A stretch of 64,000 nucleotides of DNA from Prevotella illustrans (GTDB taxonomy: Bacteria; Bacteroidota; Bacteroidia; Bacteroidales; Bacteroidaceae): contig NZ_JAERMS010000006.1 of assembly GCF_017426725.1 (NCBI RefSeq), positions 33,954 to 97,953 on the forward strand, in the 5' to 3' direction. Position numbers and translations under genes: made by a program. Positions 54,797-63,931 of this stretch are shown piece after piece. The notes below the pieces were generated by a model. It did no database searches and was not told the DNA's origin. It was given only the letters and a program-made list of their open reading frames with translations. Position 1 is the first letter of the stretch, and the number at the start of each line of letters is the position of its first letter.

Positions 54797-55895
54797 GAAA
54801 AAAGTTCTCTTTACAACGAACATTCCTGTTCCCTACAGAGTCTGTTTTTTCAATGAACTTGGAAAGTATGTCGATCTTACCGTTACATTCGAACGTTCTA
54901 ACGCAAAAACCAGAAAACAAGAATGGCTTGACAATTCTTTCCTGAACTTCAAAGGAATCTTCCTAAAAGGTATACAAATAGGAGATGACCTCTCAATAGC
55001 AACAGAGATAATCAGAATAATAAAGAGAGGTAATTTTGATGATATAATTATTGGAGCATATTATTCACCGACAGGAATCTTAGCTACAGAATACATGAAA
55101 CTGAAACGTATTCCATTTATGTTCAGTGAAGATGGCGGATTACTAAAAGAAGAATGTAAATTTAAATACCTGATAAAAAAACATTTAAAGAGTGGAGGAA
55201 AGACTTATTTCTCGCCAAGCGCACACTCTGATGATATATTAAAACACTATGGAGTAAATGAAAACAAACTATACAGATACCCTTTTACGTCATTAAATGA
55301 CGACGATATTCTTCGCAACATTCCATCTTCTGTAGAAAAGAACAGATTGAAAAATGAATTGGGAATAACATATGACAAGGTAGTATTAGGAGTAGGACGA
55401 CTCGTGGGATTTAAAAAATGGGGGTTACTGATAGAGGTATCAAGGCGAATGCCCGGTGTCGGTTTTTTCCTTGTCGGCGGAAATCCGTACGGCAGTTGTT
55501 ACGAGAAATATCTTCCAAACTTGCCAAATAATTTCCATTTCATTGATTTTAAGACAAAAGAAATTCTTTTTAAATATTATCAGGCAGCAGATGTTCTCGC
55601 CATGCCAACCTCGGGGGACGTATGGGGACTTGTCATAAATGAAGCAATGGCAAATGGCTTGCCTATTGTATCAACCGATAAATGTACAGCAAGTCTGGAA
55701 CTTCTAAAACAAAAAGAATGTGGCATCCTCTTTAAAGTAGGAGATGGCGAAGGACTAAGATGTTCTTTAGAGAAAGTTCTCTATAACGAAGAACTGCGGT
55801 ATCGTATGGCTAACAATTGTCTATCGGTCATACAGCAATATAGTATAAAAGGGATGGCTAAGGCCTATTTTGAAGGTTTAAGCAGACGAGGATGA
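54774..55895 (+). CDS. GT-B fold glycosyltransferase
   Basis: 373 residues from the ATG at 54774 (MAESSTHKKK); a longer frame from 54723 would overlap the upstream gene more and is less likely. TTNIPVPYRVCFFNELGKY opens the acceptor domain, and ADVLAMPTSGDVWGLVINEAMANGLPIV is the GT4 donor-binding segment (given here as parts of one stretch around residue 300). It overlaps the next gene by 4 bp. Confidence 0.85.
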   Translation: MAESSTHKKKVLFTTNIPVPYRVCFFNELGKYVDLTVTFERSNAKTRKQEWLDNSFLNFKGIFLKGIQIGDDLSIATEIIRIIKRGNFDDIIIGAYYSPTGILATEYMKLKRIPFMFSEDGGLLKEECKFKYLIKKHLKSGGKTYFSPSAHSDDILKHYGVNENKLYRYPFTSLNDDDILRNIPSSVEKNRLKNELGITYDKVVLGVGRLVGFKKWGLLIEVSRRMPGVGFFLVGGNPYGSCYEKYLPNLPNNFHFIDFKTKEILFKYYQAADVLAMPTSGDVWGLVINEAMANGLPIVSTDKCTASLELLKQKECGILFKVGDGEGLRCSLEKVLYNEELRYRMANNCLSVIQQYSIKGMAKAYFEGLSRRG

Positions 55896-56995
55896 TCAGG
55901 TTAGTTGTCATTTCGGAACTTACTGGTGGGGGTGTCGAATCTGTAAATACAACACTTGCACAAAACATAAATCAAGAGTTTTTTGATGTTACTGTATTAT
56001 CTGTTCATTCAATCCCCAAAGATCTTACTGAAATAAATCCATCTTATAAATGTGTTTCTCTCAATAGAACATCCATAAAGCGCTCATGTCTAAAAATCAT
56101 CATTACGCTTAGAAGGATTCAGCCAGACATCATTCTTTGCTCTATATTGGACGAAGCTTTCGTCTGTCTCCTTTATAAGAAGCTTTATAACCGAAGATGT
56201 AAACTACTATATGCCCAACACACGGTATGGTCTACTGTCTACAATACAGGATTTAAAGGAAGAGTCTTTAACAAATGGCTGCCCCATATTACAAATATTT
56301 ATAGTAAGCTGGACGGCTTGATATATGTTTCTGAGGGAGTACGGGACGATTTCAGGAGAGAATTTAAAAAGGTAAAAACCATAGAACGAGTCATTTACAA
56401 TCCTATTACAGCAGACGATTCCCACTTTCTTTTTAGGATTCTAAAACAGAATAAAGTTTCAATTGTCACTGCGGGAAGACTGGAAAAAGAAAAAAGACAG
56501 AAATTATTAATTGCTGCGGCAAAGAAATTAAAGGATGAAGGAGTAGATGTTGATATAACCTTTTATGGCAAAGGAACCTTGTTAGGCGACCTGAAACGCT
56601 ATTCAGAGGAACTTGGTATGAGAGAACAAGTCCGCTTCCCTGGCTTTATAAAGCATCTTATTCCTGCATTTATGCAATATGACATCTTTGTTTTGACCTC
56701 TGATTATGAATCGTTTGGGAATGTTCTGGTAGAGGCAATGAACACTGGCATGCCGGTTGTCTCAACCGATTGTCCTGTCGGTCCAAGAGAAATTCTTGAC
56801 AATGGGCGATATGGTGAACTTGTAAAAATGAGGGACGCCGAATCCGTTGCGAAAGGAATAAAATATTCCATAGAAACATATAATAACAATAAAGCAAAAG
56901 ATATTCTCAGACGAAGCATGGACTTCTCAATAAAAGCATCATGCTCACAATATGAAAATATGTTCATGACTGTATTGAAAAAACAAAAAATATAA
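55892..56995 (+). CDS. Family 4 glycosyltransferase
   Basis: 367 residues of GT-B fold. SELTGGGVESVNTTLAQN at the N-terminus, TAGRLEKEKRQKLLI at the domain boundary and the E-x7-E donor site in YESFGNVLVEAMNTGMPVV identify it. It is tightly packed in the operon: overlap of 4 bp before and 1 bp after. Confidence 0.9.
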   Translation: MIRLVVISELTGGGVESVNTTLAQNINQEFFDVTVLSVHSIPKDLTEINPSYKCVSLNRTSIKRSCLKIIITLRRIQPDIILCSILDEAFVCLLYKKLYNRRCKLLYAQHTVWSTVYNTGFKGRVFNKWLPHITNIYSKLDGLIYVSEGVRDDFRREFKKVKTIERVIYNPITADDSHFLFRILKQNKVSIVTAGRLEKEKRQKLLIAAAKKLKDEGVDVDITFYGKGTLLGDLKRYSEELGMREQVRFPGFIKHLIPAFMQYDIFVLTSDYESFGNVLVEAMNTGMPVVSTDCPVGPREILDNGRYGELVKMRDAESVAKGIKYSIETYNNNKAKDILRRSMDFSIKASCSQYENMFMTVLKKQKI

Positions 56996-57708
56996 TGATA
57001 TCAGTTATCACTGTCTGCTATAATAGCAGCAAGACAATTTCCAGAACATTTGAGTCTTTACTTAATCAAAGTAACAAAGACTTTGAATACATTGTCATAG
57101 ACGGAGCTTCTACAGACGGAACGATAGATATTATCAAAAGGTATCTGCCGAAATTCAAGGATGCTAATATAAGACTCCAATGGGTCAGCGAACCAGACCA
57201 TGGAATTTACAATGCTATGAATAAAGGAATTAAAAAGGCCTCTGGGAATATTATCGGTATTCTCAACAGCGATGACCAATACTTTCCATGGACAATAGAA
57301 ACGATAAGCCAGATATCCATTAAATATCCAGACTATGATATTTACCATGGATTACTAAAGCATATCTCAAATCAAAAAACTACACGCATTACGGGAACTT
57401 CCTCTGAGAATCTTTATAAAGGAATGATAGAGCATCCGACATGCTTTGTGCGCAAAAAAACATATGAGGAGCTAGGAGCATTTGACGAGAAATATACTTA
57501 TGTTGCAGACTATGATCTTATGCTAAGGTATAAAAAGGCAAACAAAAAGTTTTATTTCATTGAGAAGATTCTGGCAACTTTTGATGAGGGGGGAGGAGGA
57601 AATTCTCGTGCTTCAAGGCTTGAGGCATTAACTCTTCAACGTAAGTACAACTTAATTTCAAGGGAAAAGGCTTTTATAAAAAGAGTACGTGAATATATGA
57701 AGCAATAA
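56995..57708 (+). CDS. Family 2 glycosyltransferase (WcaE/WcaA-like)
   Basis: 237 residues, GT-A fold: ISVITVCYNSSKTISRTFES, IDGASTDGTIDII, SEPDHGIYNAMNKG and the metal motif LNSDDQYFP. It is similar throughout to the gene at 58773-59528 (SEPDHGMYEAINKG), so the two are probably paralogues placing different sugars. It starts on the last base of the upstream stop. Confidence 0.9.
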   Translation: MISVITVCYNSSKTISRTFESLLNQSNKDFEYIVIDGASTDGTIDIIKRYLPKFKDANIRLQWVSEPDHGIYNAMNKGIKKASGNIIGILNSDDQYFPWTIETISQISIKYPDYDIYHGLLKHISNQKTTRITGTSSENLYKGMIEHPTCFVRKKTYEELGAFDEKYTYVADYDLMLRYKKANKKFYFIEKILATFDEGGGGNSRASRLEALTLQRKYNLISREKAFIKRVREYMKQ

Positions 57709-57718
57709 AACTAAGTCT

Positions 57719-58783
57719 ATGTCTCAAAGAATATCTAATTTTGAATTGTTGAGAATTACAGCCATATTGATGGTTATAGTCAGCCATATATCATATCATG
57801 GTTTTTATCAACCTGGCAGTGGTTATGTATATATCAGTAATTTACCTAACCGATTGATGTTGCAGATGCTCAATACAGGAAGCCTTGGCGTGGATATTTT
57901 TGTGATGATGTCTGGATTCTTTTTAGCAAAAAGAGATTCATTTTCTCTCAGGAAGGTTCTTTCCCTTATAATCATGGTTTGGTTTTATTCAGTTATCATT
58001 TATGTTATATTTGTTAATACTGGACTTATTTCATTTAGTTGGAAAGAATGTGTAACTGCTTACTTGCCAACCACATTCGGGGTAAACTGGTTTTTTACAG
58101 CATATCTGACAATCTACATGATAAGCCCATTTCTTAACAAGATATTGAATAACAGCAAGAGTCTCCCTGAATTTAATTTAAAAAAAGATTTTTCAGGAAA
58201 AGATAATTCTCTTTCTATTATACTAATAATGTTCCTTTTCTGGAGCGTGATTCCAACTCTCTCTGGGGGTAACCACTATGCAACGGATATTCCTGTCTTT
58301 ATCATGCTTTATCTGATAGGAGGCTATATCCGCAATAATTTACAATATCTGAGAAAAGCTGGAAATTTCATCTTTGTCATAACAGTAATTATATGGGTAT
58401 TGATGCCAGTGATTGCATGGCTTACAGGGATACGACTATTGCAAGAACATATAACATTCTTTACCGCAAAGAATTCTGTTGTAACAGTTCTTCTATCGGC
58501 AGCTATAATTATAAAGACCGCTTATTGTAAGGCTTTCTACAATAAATTCATCAATTGGTTGGCATTGGGAGTCTTTGGCATATATCTCATTTCAGATAAC
58601 TATTATATCAGAATACATCTTTATAAATTCCTACATTGTAAAGAATATGCAAACTCTCCAGAACTTATCATGCTGCTTGTGATATGGTCAATTGGGATTT
58701 TCTGTTTTTGCTCCTTGATAGATTATTGCCGTCGAATTATTTTCAACAAACTTCTACAAGAAAGAAAACAAGATGAAAGTTAG
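57719..58783 (+). CDS. Membrane acyltransferase (acyltransferase 3 family)
   Basis: 354 residues, about 10 membrane helices, with the family N-terminal FELLRITAILMVIVSHISYHG (Arg and His of the active site; shown as parts of residues 8-28). It probably O-acetylates the capsule repeat unit using acetyl-CoA from the cytoplasm. It lies between two paralogous GT2 genes and overlaps the second by 11 bp. Confidence 0.88.
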   Translation: MSQRISNFELLRITAILMVIVSHISYHGFYQPGSGYVYISNLPNRLMLQMLNTGSLGVDIFVMMSGFFLAKRDSFSLRKVLSLIIMVWFYSVIIYVIFVNTGLISFSWKECVTAYLPTTFGVNWFFTAYLTIYMISPFLNKILNNSKSLPEFNLKKDFSGKDNSLSIILIMFLFWSVIPTLSGGNHYATDIPVFIMLYLIGGYIRNNLQYLRKAGNFIFVITVIIWVLMPVIAWLTGIRLLQEHITFFTAKNSVVTVLLSAAIIIKTAYCKAFYNKFINWLALGVFGIYLISDNYYIRIHLYKFLHCKEYANSPELIMLLVIWSIGIFCFCSLIDYCRRIIFNKLLQERKQDES

Positions 58784-59528
58784 TATCATCACGTCTTGCT
58801 ATAACAGAGTGTCCACCATAGAGGACACCATCAAGAGTGTTCTGTCGCAGGATTACTCTAATATTGAGTATATTATTATCGACGGGGGCTCAACAGACGG
58901 AACACTTGAGATTATCAAGCAGTATGAAGACAAGATAACCCGGATAGTCTCTGAACCTGACCATGGGATGTATGAAGCCATCAATAAGGGTATCAGACTT
59001 GCTACCGGCGACATTATCGGTTTGGTTCACTCTGACGACTTCCTCTTTGATAGACATACTATCTCGGATATTGTGACAGCGTTTGAATGCACGAGAGCAG
59101 ATTTCATCTATGGCGACGGTCTGTTCGTTGACTACTACAATATAAAGAAGCCTATTCGAAAATGGATAGGAGGGCACTTTTCCAAAAGAAAGATCCGTTT
59201 AGGCTGGCTCCCTCTTCATCCAACCTGCTATATCCGTAGAGATAAGCAGATAGAGGTGGGATTATACAATGAAAAATATAAGATTGCAGCAGATACGGAT
59301 TTCCTCATTAGGGCACTATATGAGCATAGTCTGGAAGTTGACTATATAAACAGGTATATCATCCGTATGCGTATGGGAGGACTTAGTACAGATCGCGCTC
59401 ACCGAAAAGCTATGTGGAAAGAAGATATCAGCATTTACTCTTCACACGGCTTTCAAGCTATACCGACCAAGATCATGAAAATGATATGGAAACTTCCACA
59501 GTTTATCAGTGCAAAATTTATGAAATGA
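58773..59528 (+). CDS. Family 2 glycosyltransferase, paralogue of the gene at 56995
   Basis: 251 residues: VSIITSCYNRVSTIEDTIKS, IDGGSTDGTLEIIKQY, SEPDHGMYEAINKGIRLATG and the HSDDFLFD metal motif, then an acceptor region with GWLPLHPTCYIRRD. These are features of colanic-acid-type WcaE/WcaA transferases. The base composition is slightly less AT-rich than that of its neighbours. Confidence 0.9.
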   Translation: MKVSIITSCYNRVSTIEDTIKSVLSQDYSNIEYIIIDGGSTDGTLEIIKQYEDKITRIVSEPDHGMYEAINKGIRLATGDIIGLVHSDDFLFDRHTISDIVTAFECTRADFIYGDGLFVDYYNIKKPIRKWIGGHFSKRKIRLGWLPLHPTCYIRRDKQIEVGLYNEKYKIAADTDFLIRALYEHSLEVDYINRYIIRMRMGGLSTDRAHRKAMWKEDISIYSSHGFQAIPTKIMKMIWKLPQFISAKFMK

Positions 59529-59539
59529 AATGAAATAAA

Positions 59540-60646
59540 ATGTACGACAAGATACTCGCTCTTCTGAAACTTTGTCTTATCCCACAAAGTATTCCCTCAA
59601 AAGTCATAACAAATATCGATTGGACAGAAGTGCTTGCTTTTGCGCAGGCACATGCTATTGTTGGTCTATTTTGGAAAGAAATACAAAATTTGCCACCCAC
59701 AATCAAAAACAAGCCAAGTTATAAAGATATCACAAATTGGGCTATCGCATATAAACAAATTGAGAAAAGAAATTTTTATTTATACCAGAAGTCTGCATGG
59801 GTATGCTCTAACTTTAAAAAAGAAGGATTTGAAGCCTGCATACTAAAGGGACAAGGTAATGCCATCCTTTATCCTGATATATATGAGCGTTCCCCCGGAG
59901 ATATTGATGTTTGGCTTCGCCCTGCAAATAAAGAGACGAGAAAAACGACAACCAAAGAAAGAAGGCAAATTATTATTCAATATGTAAAACAGATAATCCC
60001 TGAAGCTCCTATAAGATTTCATCATATACAATTTGATATCATAAAGGGGCTGTCCATAGAGCTACACTTTTTCCCCATTAATTTAAATAATCCTTTTGCT
60101 AACAAGAAACTACAGTGTTGGTTTCATGAAATGGAAGACTTTCAGTTTAGTCATACGGTAAAACTTCATAACAACTCTGTTATTTGCATACCGACATTGA
60201 AATTCAACTTAGTATATCAAATGTGTCACATTCTTCATCATTTCTTCGATGACGGAATTGGCTTACGGCAACTGATAGACTACTATTATCTTTTAAAACA
60301 AGAACCCAATGAAGAAACCAAAGAAGAAATCAGAAGAATGTTCTCCACACTACACATAGAGCAGTTTGCAAATGCTGTAATGTTTGTTCTTCATAATACA
60401 CTCGGACTTGAATGCAAATACCTATTATGTCCGCCCGACAAGATTCGTGGTTCTATCCTACAACAAGAAATTCTAAGAGGTGGAAACTTTGGGAAAAACT
60501 ATCGTTTCAACCACTCGACTACAGGAAAGAAATATTTCGCCAAGATCAAACGCAACATAACTCTTGTCAATTTATGTCCGAGTGAGGCTATTTGGGAGCC
60601 ATGGTTTAGGACTTGGCATTTCTTCTGGAGATTATTTAATTATTAA
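59540..60646 (+). CDS. PF14907-type nucleotidyltransferase-fold protein
   Basis: 368 residues. The core ACILKGQGNAILYPDIYERS followed by GDIDVWL shows the KGxG...DxD arrangement of uncharacterised nucleotidyltransferases (NTP_transf_5, PF14907). Members occur in capsule and lasso-peptide-like clusters, but the reaction is unknown. It is the last gene of the low-GC part of the locus and ends 87 bp before gmd, so it is probably in the same operon. Confidence 0.8.
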   Translation: MYDKILALLKLCLIPQSIPSKVITNIDWTEVLAFAQAHAIVGLFWKEIQNLPPTIKNKPSYKDITNWAIAYKQIEKRNFYLYQKSAWVCSNFKKEGFEACILKGQGNAILYPDIYERSPGDIDVWLRPANKETRKTTTKERRQIIIQYVKQIIPEAPIRFHHIQFDIIKGLSIELHFFPINLNNPFANKKLQCWFHEMEDFQFSHTVKLHNNSVICIPTLKFNLVYQMCHILHHFFDDGIGLRQLIDYYYLLKQEPNEETKEEIRRMFSTLHIEQFANAVMFVLHNTLGLECKYLLCPPDKIRGSILQQEILRGGNFGKNYRFNHSTTGKKYFAKIKRNITLVNLCPSEAIWEPWFRTWHFFWRLFNY

Positions 60647-60733
60647 ATGAATTGGTAAGGGATATGGCATTATCCTTTCAGCAAGAGCTATCAACGCTTC
60701 ATTAACGTCAACTATAAAAATATAAATAAAGAC

Positions 60734-61831
60734 ATGTCGAAACAAAACATCGCATTAATTACCGGTATCACTGGGCAAGATGGCAGTTACCTGGCAGAGT
60801 TACTATTAGAAAAAGGATATGATGTGCACGGAACGATTCGCCGGTCATCGGTTGACTATCGGGAGCGTATCGCCCACTTAGAAGGAAAGCCTCATTTCCA
60901 CTTGCATTATGCCGATCTGGGCGACTCTATGAGCATTTTAGGCGTCATCAGCAAGGTGAGACCTACGGAGATATATAACTTGGCTGCACAGAGCCATGTG
61001 CAGGTGAGTTTTGATTCACCGGAATTTACCGCGGATGTAGACGCCGTGGGAGTGCTTCGTATATTAGAGGCTGTGCGCCAGCTCGGACTGAAAGAATCAT
61101 GCCGCATCTATCAGGCGTCGACTTCGGAGCTATATGGCAAGGTAGAAGAGGTCCCACAGAATGAGAATACGCCTTTCCATCCCTATAGCCCGTATGCAGT
61201 GGCCAAGCAATATGGCTATTGGATTGTGAAAGAATACCGTGATGCTTACAATATGTATTGCTGCAATGGCATTCTATTCAATCATGAAAGTGAACGCAGA
61301 GGAGAAACGTTTGTAACACGCAAGATTACGCTTGCGGCAGCACGAATCAAGCAAGGGAAACAAAAGAAGCTGTTTCTGGGTAACCTCGGTTCGCTTAGAG
61401 ACTGGGGGTATGCCAAGGACTATGTGGAATGTATGTGGCTTATCCTGCAACATGACAAACCAGAAGATTTCGTCATCGCAACAGGTGTGCAGCACAGTGT
61501 ACGTGAGTTCTGCTACCATGCTTTCAAACGTGTGGGCATAGAACTAGAATTTCAAGGTGAAGGCATAAGCGAGAAAGGCATTGATAAGGCTACCGGCAAT
61601 GTGCTCATTGAAGTAAGCGCCGACTTCTACCGTCCTACGGATGTCGTAAATCTATGGGGAGATCCGACGAAAGCTAAAGCCAAATTGGGATGGAATCCCA
61701 ACAAAACGACATTCGAAGATCTGGTTAATCTCATGGTAGACAGCGATATGGCAAAAGTAGCTTCTGAGGGAGCCGCGGAAAAAGTAAGGACGAACTTAGC
61801 AGAATATCTGGAGAAGGGCATTGTCAAGTAA
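60734..61831 (+). CDS. gmd: GDP-mannose 4,6-dehydratase
   Basis: First step of GDP-L-fucose synthesis: GDP-D-mannose to GDP-4-dehydro-6-deoxy-D-mannose. The 365-residue protein is full length, with the NADP Rossmann loop [18 protein letters not shown], the catalytic Thr/Ser-Glu region [16 protein letters not shown] and the Tyr-Lys pair in YAVAKQYGY. It works with the GDP-L-fucose synthase at 62636. GC content rises here against the glycosyltransferase genes, so it belongs to the conserved end of the locus. Confidence 0.96.
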   Translation: MSKQNIALITGITGQDGSYLAELLLEKGYDVHGTIRRSSVDYRERIAHLEGKPHFHLHYADLGDSMSILGVISKVRPTEIYNLAAQSHVQVSFDSPEFTADVDAVGVLRILEAVRQLGLKESCRIYQASTSELYGKVEEVPQNENTPFHPYSPYAVAKQYGYWIVKEYRDAYNMYCCNGILFNHESERRGETFVTRKITLAAARIKQGKQKKLFLGNLGSLRDWGYAKDYVECMWLILQHDKPEDFVIATGVQHSVREFCYHAFKRVGIELEFQGEGISEKGIDKATGNVLIEVSADFYRPTDVVNLWGDPTKAKAKLGWNPNKTTFEDLVNLMVDSDMAKVASEGAAEKVRTNLAEYLEKGIVK

Positions 61832-61834
61832 AAC

Positions 61835-61859
61835 ACGCAACCTATGGTTGCATCACGAA
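61835..61859. repeat. Partial copy of the GCAACC/GGTTGC repeat before the GxxExxY gene
   Basis: These 25 bp match the first part of the full repeats at 62311 and 62460 with three or fewer mismatches, including the inverted pair GCAACC-TAT-GGTTGC. The match ends just before the GxxExxY start codon. Confidence 0.7.
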
Positions 61860-61861
61860 AG

Positions 61862-62278
61862 ATGAAAATTGATACCATAAAGTACAGTGAATCGATTCAC
61901 CATATCATTGGCCGTGCCTTTGAAGTTTATAACGAATATGGTGGAGGCAATTTAGAATCTGCTTATGAATGCGCTTTCGCTTATCTGCTGAAGCAAGATG
62001 GTTTTTTAGTAGAAGAGCAAAAAGATGTTCCACTTTATTTCAAAGATGTAAGACTAAACAAGACATATAGGATTGATCTTTGTCTGAATAATCAGATTAT
62101 CATAGAATTAAAAGCTGTGGATAATTTACACGAGGAACATAGGGCACAGCTCTTCCACTATCTTCGAATGACGCATTGTCCTATAGGACTTCTTATCAAC
62201 TTTAGCCTTAAAGACGGAGTAAAGTTTGAGAAATACGTGTATGACAAAGAAAAGAATTGGTGTCAAGCTTTCAAGTAA
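61862..62278 (+). CDS. GxxExxY protein
   Basis: 138 residues with the defining GNLESAY (GxxExxY) motif near residue 28, then FLVEEQKDVPLYFKD, RIDLCLNNQIIIELKAV and HRAQLFHYLRM, a fold related to PD-(D/E)xK nucleases (the D...ELK residues fit). Function unknown. It interrupts the gmd-fcl pair and is bracketed by copies of a GCAACC...GGTTGC repeat. The longer frame from ATG 61844 begins inside that repeat, so I chose ATG 61862. Confidence 0.85.
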   Translation: MKIDTIKYSESIHHIIGRAFEVYNEYGGGNLESAYECAFAYLLKQDGFLVEEQKDVPLYFKDVRLNKTYRIDLCLNNQIIIELKAVDNLHEEHRAQLFHYLRMTHCPIGLLINFSLKDGVKFEKYVYDKEKNWCQAFK

Positions 62279-62310
62279 AATCATACAACCAGATTTTAGT
62301 TTAAAGAGGA

Positions 62311-62585
62311 ACGCGCAACCGATGGTTGCATCACGAATATAAACGAATATAAAGAATATAAAGACAAGATAAAGATTTTCGTTATATTCGGTTATTTTCG
62401 AGATTCCGCAATCGCGGAGCGTTAAACTTAAAACAACTGTTCATTGTAGAGAAAAAGAAACGCGCAACCGATGGTTGCATTACGAATATAAACGAATATA
62501 AAGAATATAAAGACAAAATAAAGATTTTCGTTATATTCGGTTATTTTCGAGATTCCGCAACGGCGGAGCGTTAAACTTAAAACAA
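62311..62585. repeat. Tandem 126-bp repeats after the GxxExxY gene
   Basis: Copies at 62311-62436 and 62460-62585 are collinear and differ at only four positions, separated by 23 bp. Each contains the hairpin GCAACC-GAT-GGTTGC, the A/T-rich run CGAATATAAACGAATATAAA, a complementary GTTATATTCGG, a TCCGC-N4-GCGGA hairpin and the tail TTAAACTTAAAACAA. No frame is coding. Folded structure and repetition suggest a mobile or REP-like element. Confidence 0.85.
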
Positions 62586-62635
62586 AAGCTAATCCTTTAA
62601 ACGACAGATAATTATTTTAAACATAAAACTTCATC

Positions 62636-63841
62636 ATGCTGTCTAAAGATTCAAAAATATACATTGCCGGCCATCACGGACTCGTTGGGTCAGCCATTTG
62701 GAATAATCTCAAAAAGAGAGGCTTTAACAATCTTGTAGGCTGTAGTCACCATGAGCTCGACTTGACAGACCAACAAGCCGTAAAAGCTTTCTTCGATAAG
62801 GAAAAACCGGACGCGGTCGTACTGGCCGCGGCATTCGTCGGCGGTATCATGGCAAACTCGCTGTATCGTGCCGACTTCATCATGCAGAATATGAAGATGC
62901 AGTGCAATGTCATCGAACAGGCTTATCTGCACGGCGTAAAGAAACTGCTTTTCTTAGGTTCGACCTGCATCTATCCCAAGAACGCGCCGCAACCGATGAA
63001 GGAAGAGGCCCTGCTCACTTCACCCTTGGAGTACACCAATGAGGAATATGCCATCGCCAAGATTGCCGGACTGAAGATGTGTGAGAGCTACAACCTGCAA
63101 TATGGCACCAACTATATAGCGGTCATGCCCACCAACCTCTATGGCCCTAACGATAACTTCCACTTAGAGAACTCGCACGTACTGCCGGCGATGATGCGCA
63201 AAATCTATCTGGCCAAGCTCATTCATGACCGAAACTGGGAGGCTATCCGCAAGGATATGGACAAGCGTCCGGTTAATCCTACGGACAAGCTCCGTGTCAT
63301 CATCGGCGAAGGGAATGTAGACGGCAAGAACGCGGAAGAGCGGATTTTGAAATGTCTCGCCTTTTATGGTATAGAGAATAACAAGGTGACGCTCTGGGGG
63401 GATGGCTCTCCGTTGCGCGAGCTCCTTTGGAGTGAGGATATGGCCGACGCGTCGGTGCATGTGCTCCTCAATGTAGATTTCAAGGACATCATTGGTATCG
63501 AAAAATATTCAAGTGTATTCTATGGCGCCAAGACCGACGGTGCCGTCGACCGCAACAACTCGGAAGGGCGTGGTGGCGCCATCCCGAGCCTTGGCGAAAT
63601 CCGTAATTGCCACATCAATGTAGGTACGGGTAAGGAACTCACCATCAAAGAATTGGCCCAACTCGTTGTGAAATCCGTCGGGTTTGAAGGTAAAGTATGC
63701 TGGGATGAGACGAAGCCTAACGGCACACCCCGCAAGCTGATTGATGTCAGCAAACTACATTCGTTCGGTTGGACGCATAAAGTTGAAATCGAAGACGGCG
63801 TAGAGCGATTGTATCAGTGGTATCGCGGTACGATCGACTAA
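62636..63841 (+). CDS. fcl: GDP-L-fucose synthase
   Basis: Epimerase/reductase that makes GDP-L-fucose from the Gmd product with NADPH. It has the nucleotide loop GHHGLVGSAIW, the catalytic STCIYPKNAPQP and the Tyr-Lys pair in YAIAKIAG. At 401 residues it is longer than the usual 310-360; extra segments lie around residues 215-240 (with GEGNVDGKNAEERILK) and 285-318 (with KTDGAVDRNNSEGRGGAIP). It is separated from gmd by the GxxExxY gene and repeats. Confidence 0.95.
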   Translation: MLSKDSKIYIAGHHGLVGSAIWNNLKKRGFNNLVGCSHHELDLTDQQAVKAFFDKEKPDAVVLAAAFVGGIMANSLYRADFIMQNMKMQCNVIEQAYLHGVKKLLFLGSTCIYPKNAPQPMKEEALLTSPLEYTNEEYAIAKIAGLKMCESYNLQYGTNYIAVMPTNLYGPNDNFHLENSHVLPAMMRKIYLAKLIHDRNWEAIRKDMDKRPVNPTDKLRVIIGEGNVDGKNAEERILKCLAFYGIENNKVTLWGDGSPLRELLWSEDMADASVHVLLNVDFKDIIGIEKYSSVFYGAKTDGAVDRNNSEGRGGAIPSLGEIRNCHINVGTGKELTIKELAQLVVKSVGFEGKVCWDETKPNGTPRKLIDVSKLHSFGWTHKVEIEDGVERLYQWYRGTID

Positions 63842-63881
63842 TGTAAATAAAATATCAGAAAAACGCCCTTTCAAAATATTC

Positions 63882-63931
63882 AATCCGGCAAAAGGACAAG
63901 CAAAAATAAGCTGTTCTTTTGCCGGATTTTT
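63882..63931 (+). terminator. Strong terminator at the end of the capsule locus
   Basis: AATCCGGCAAAAG (63882-63894) pairs with CTTTTGCCGGATT (63916-63928) over 13 bp and runs into a T tract. It follows the fcl stop by 40 bp. The remaining bases to the window end show no feature. Confidence 0.85.
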
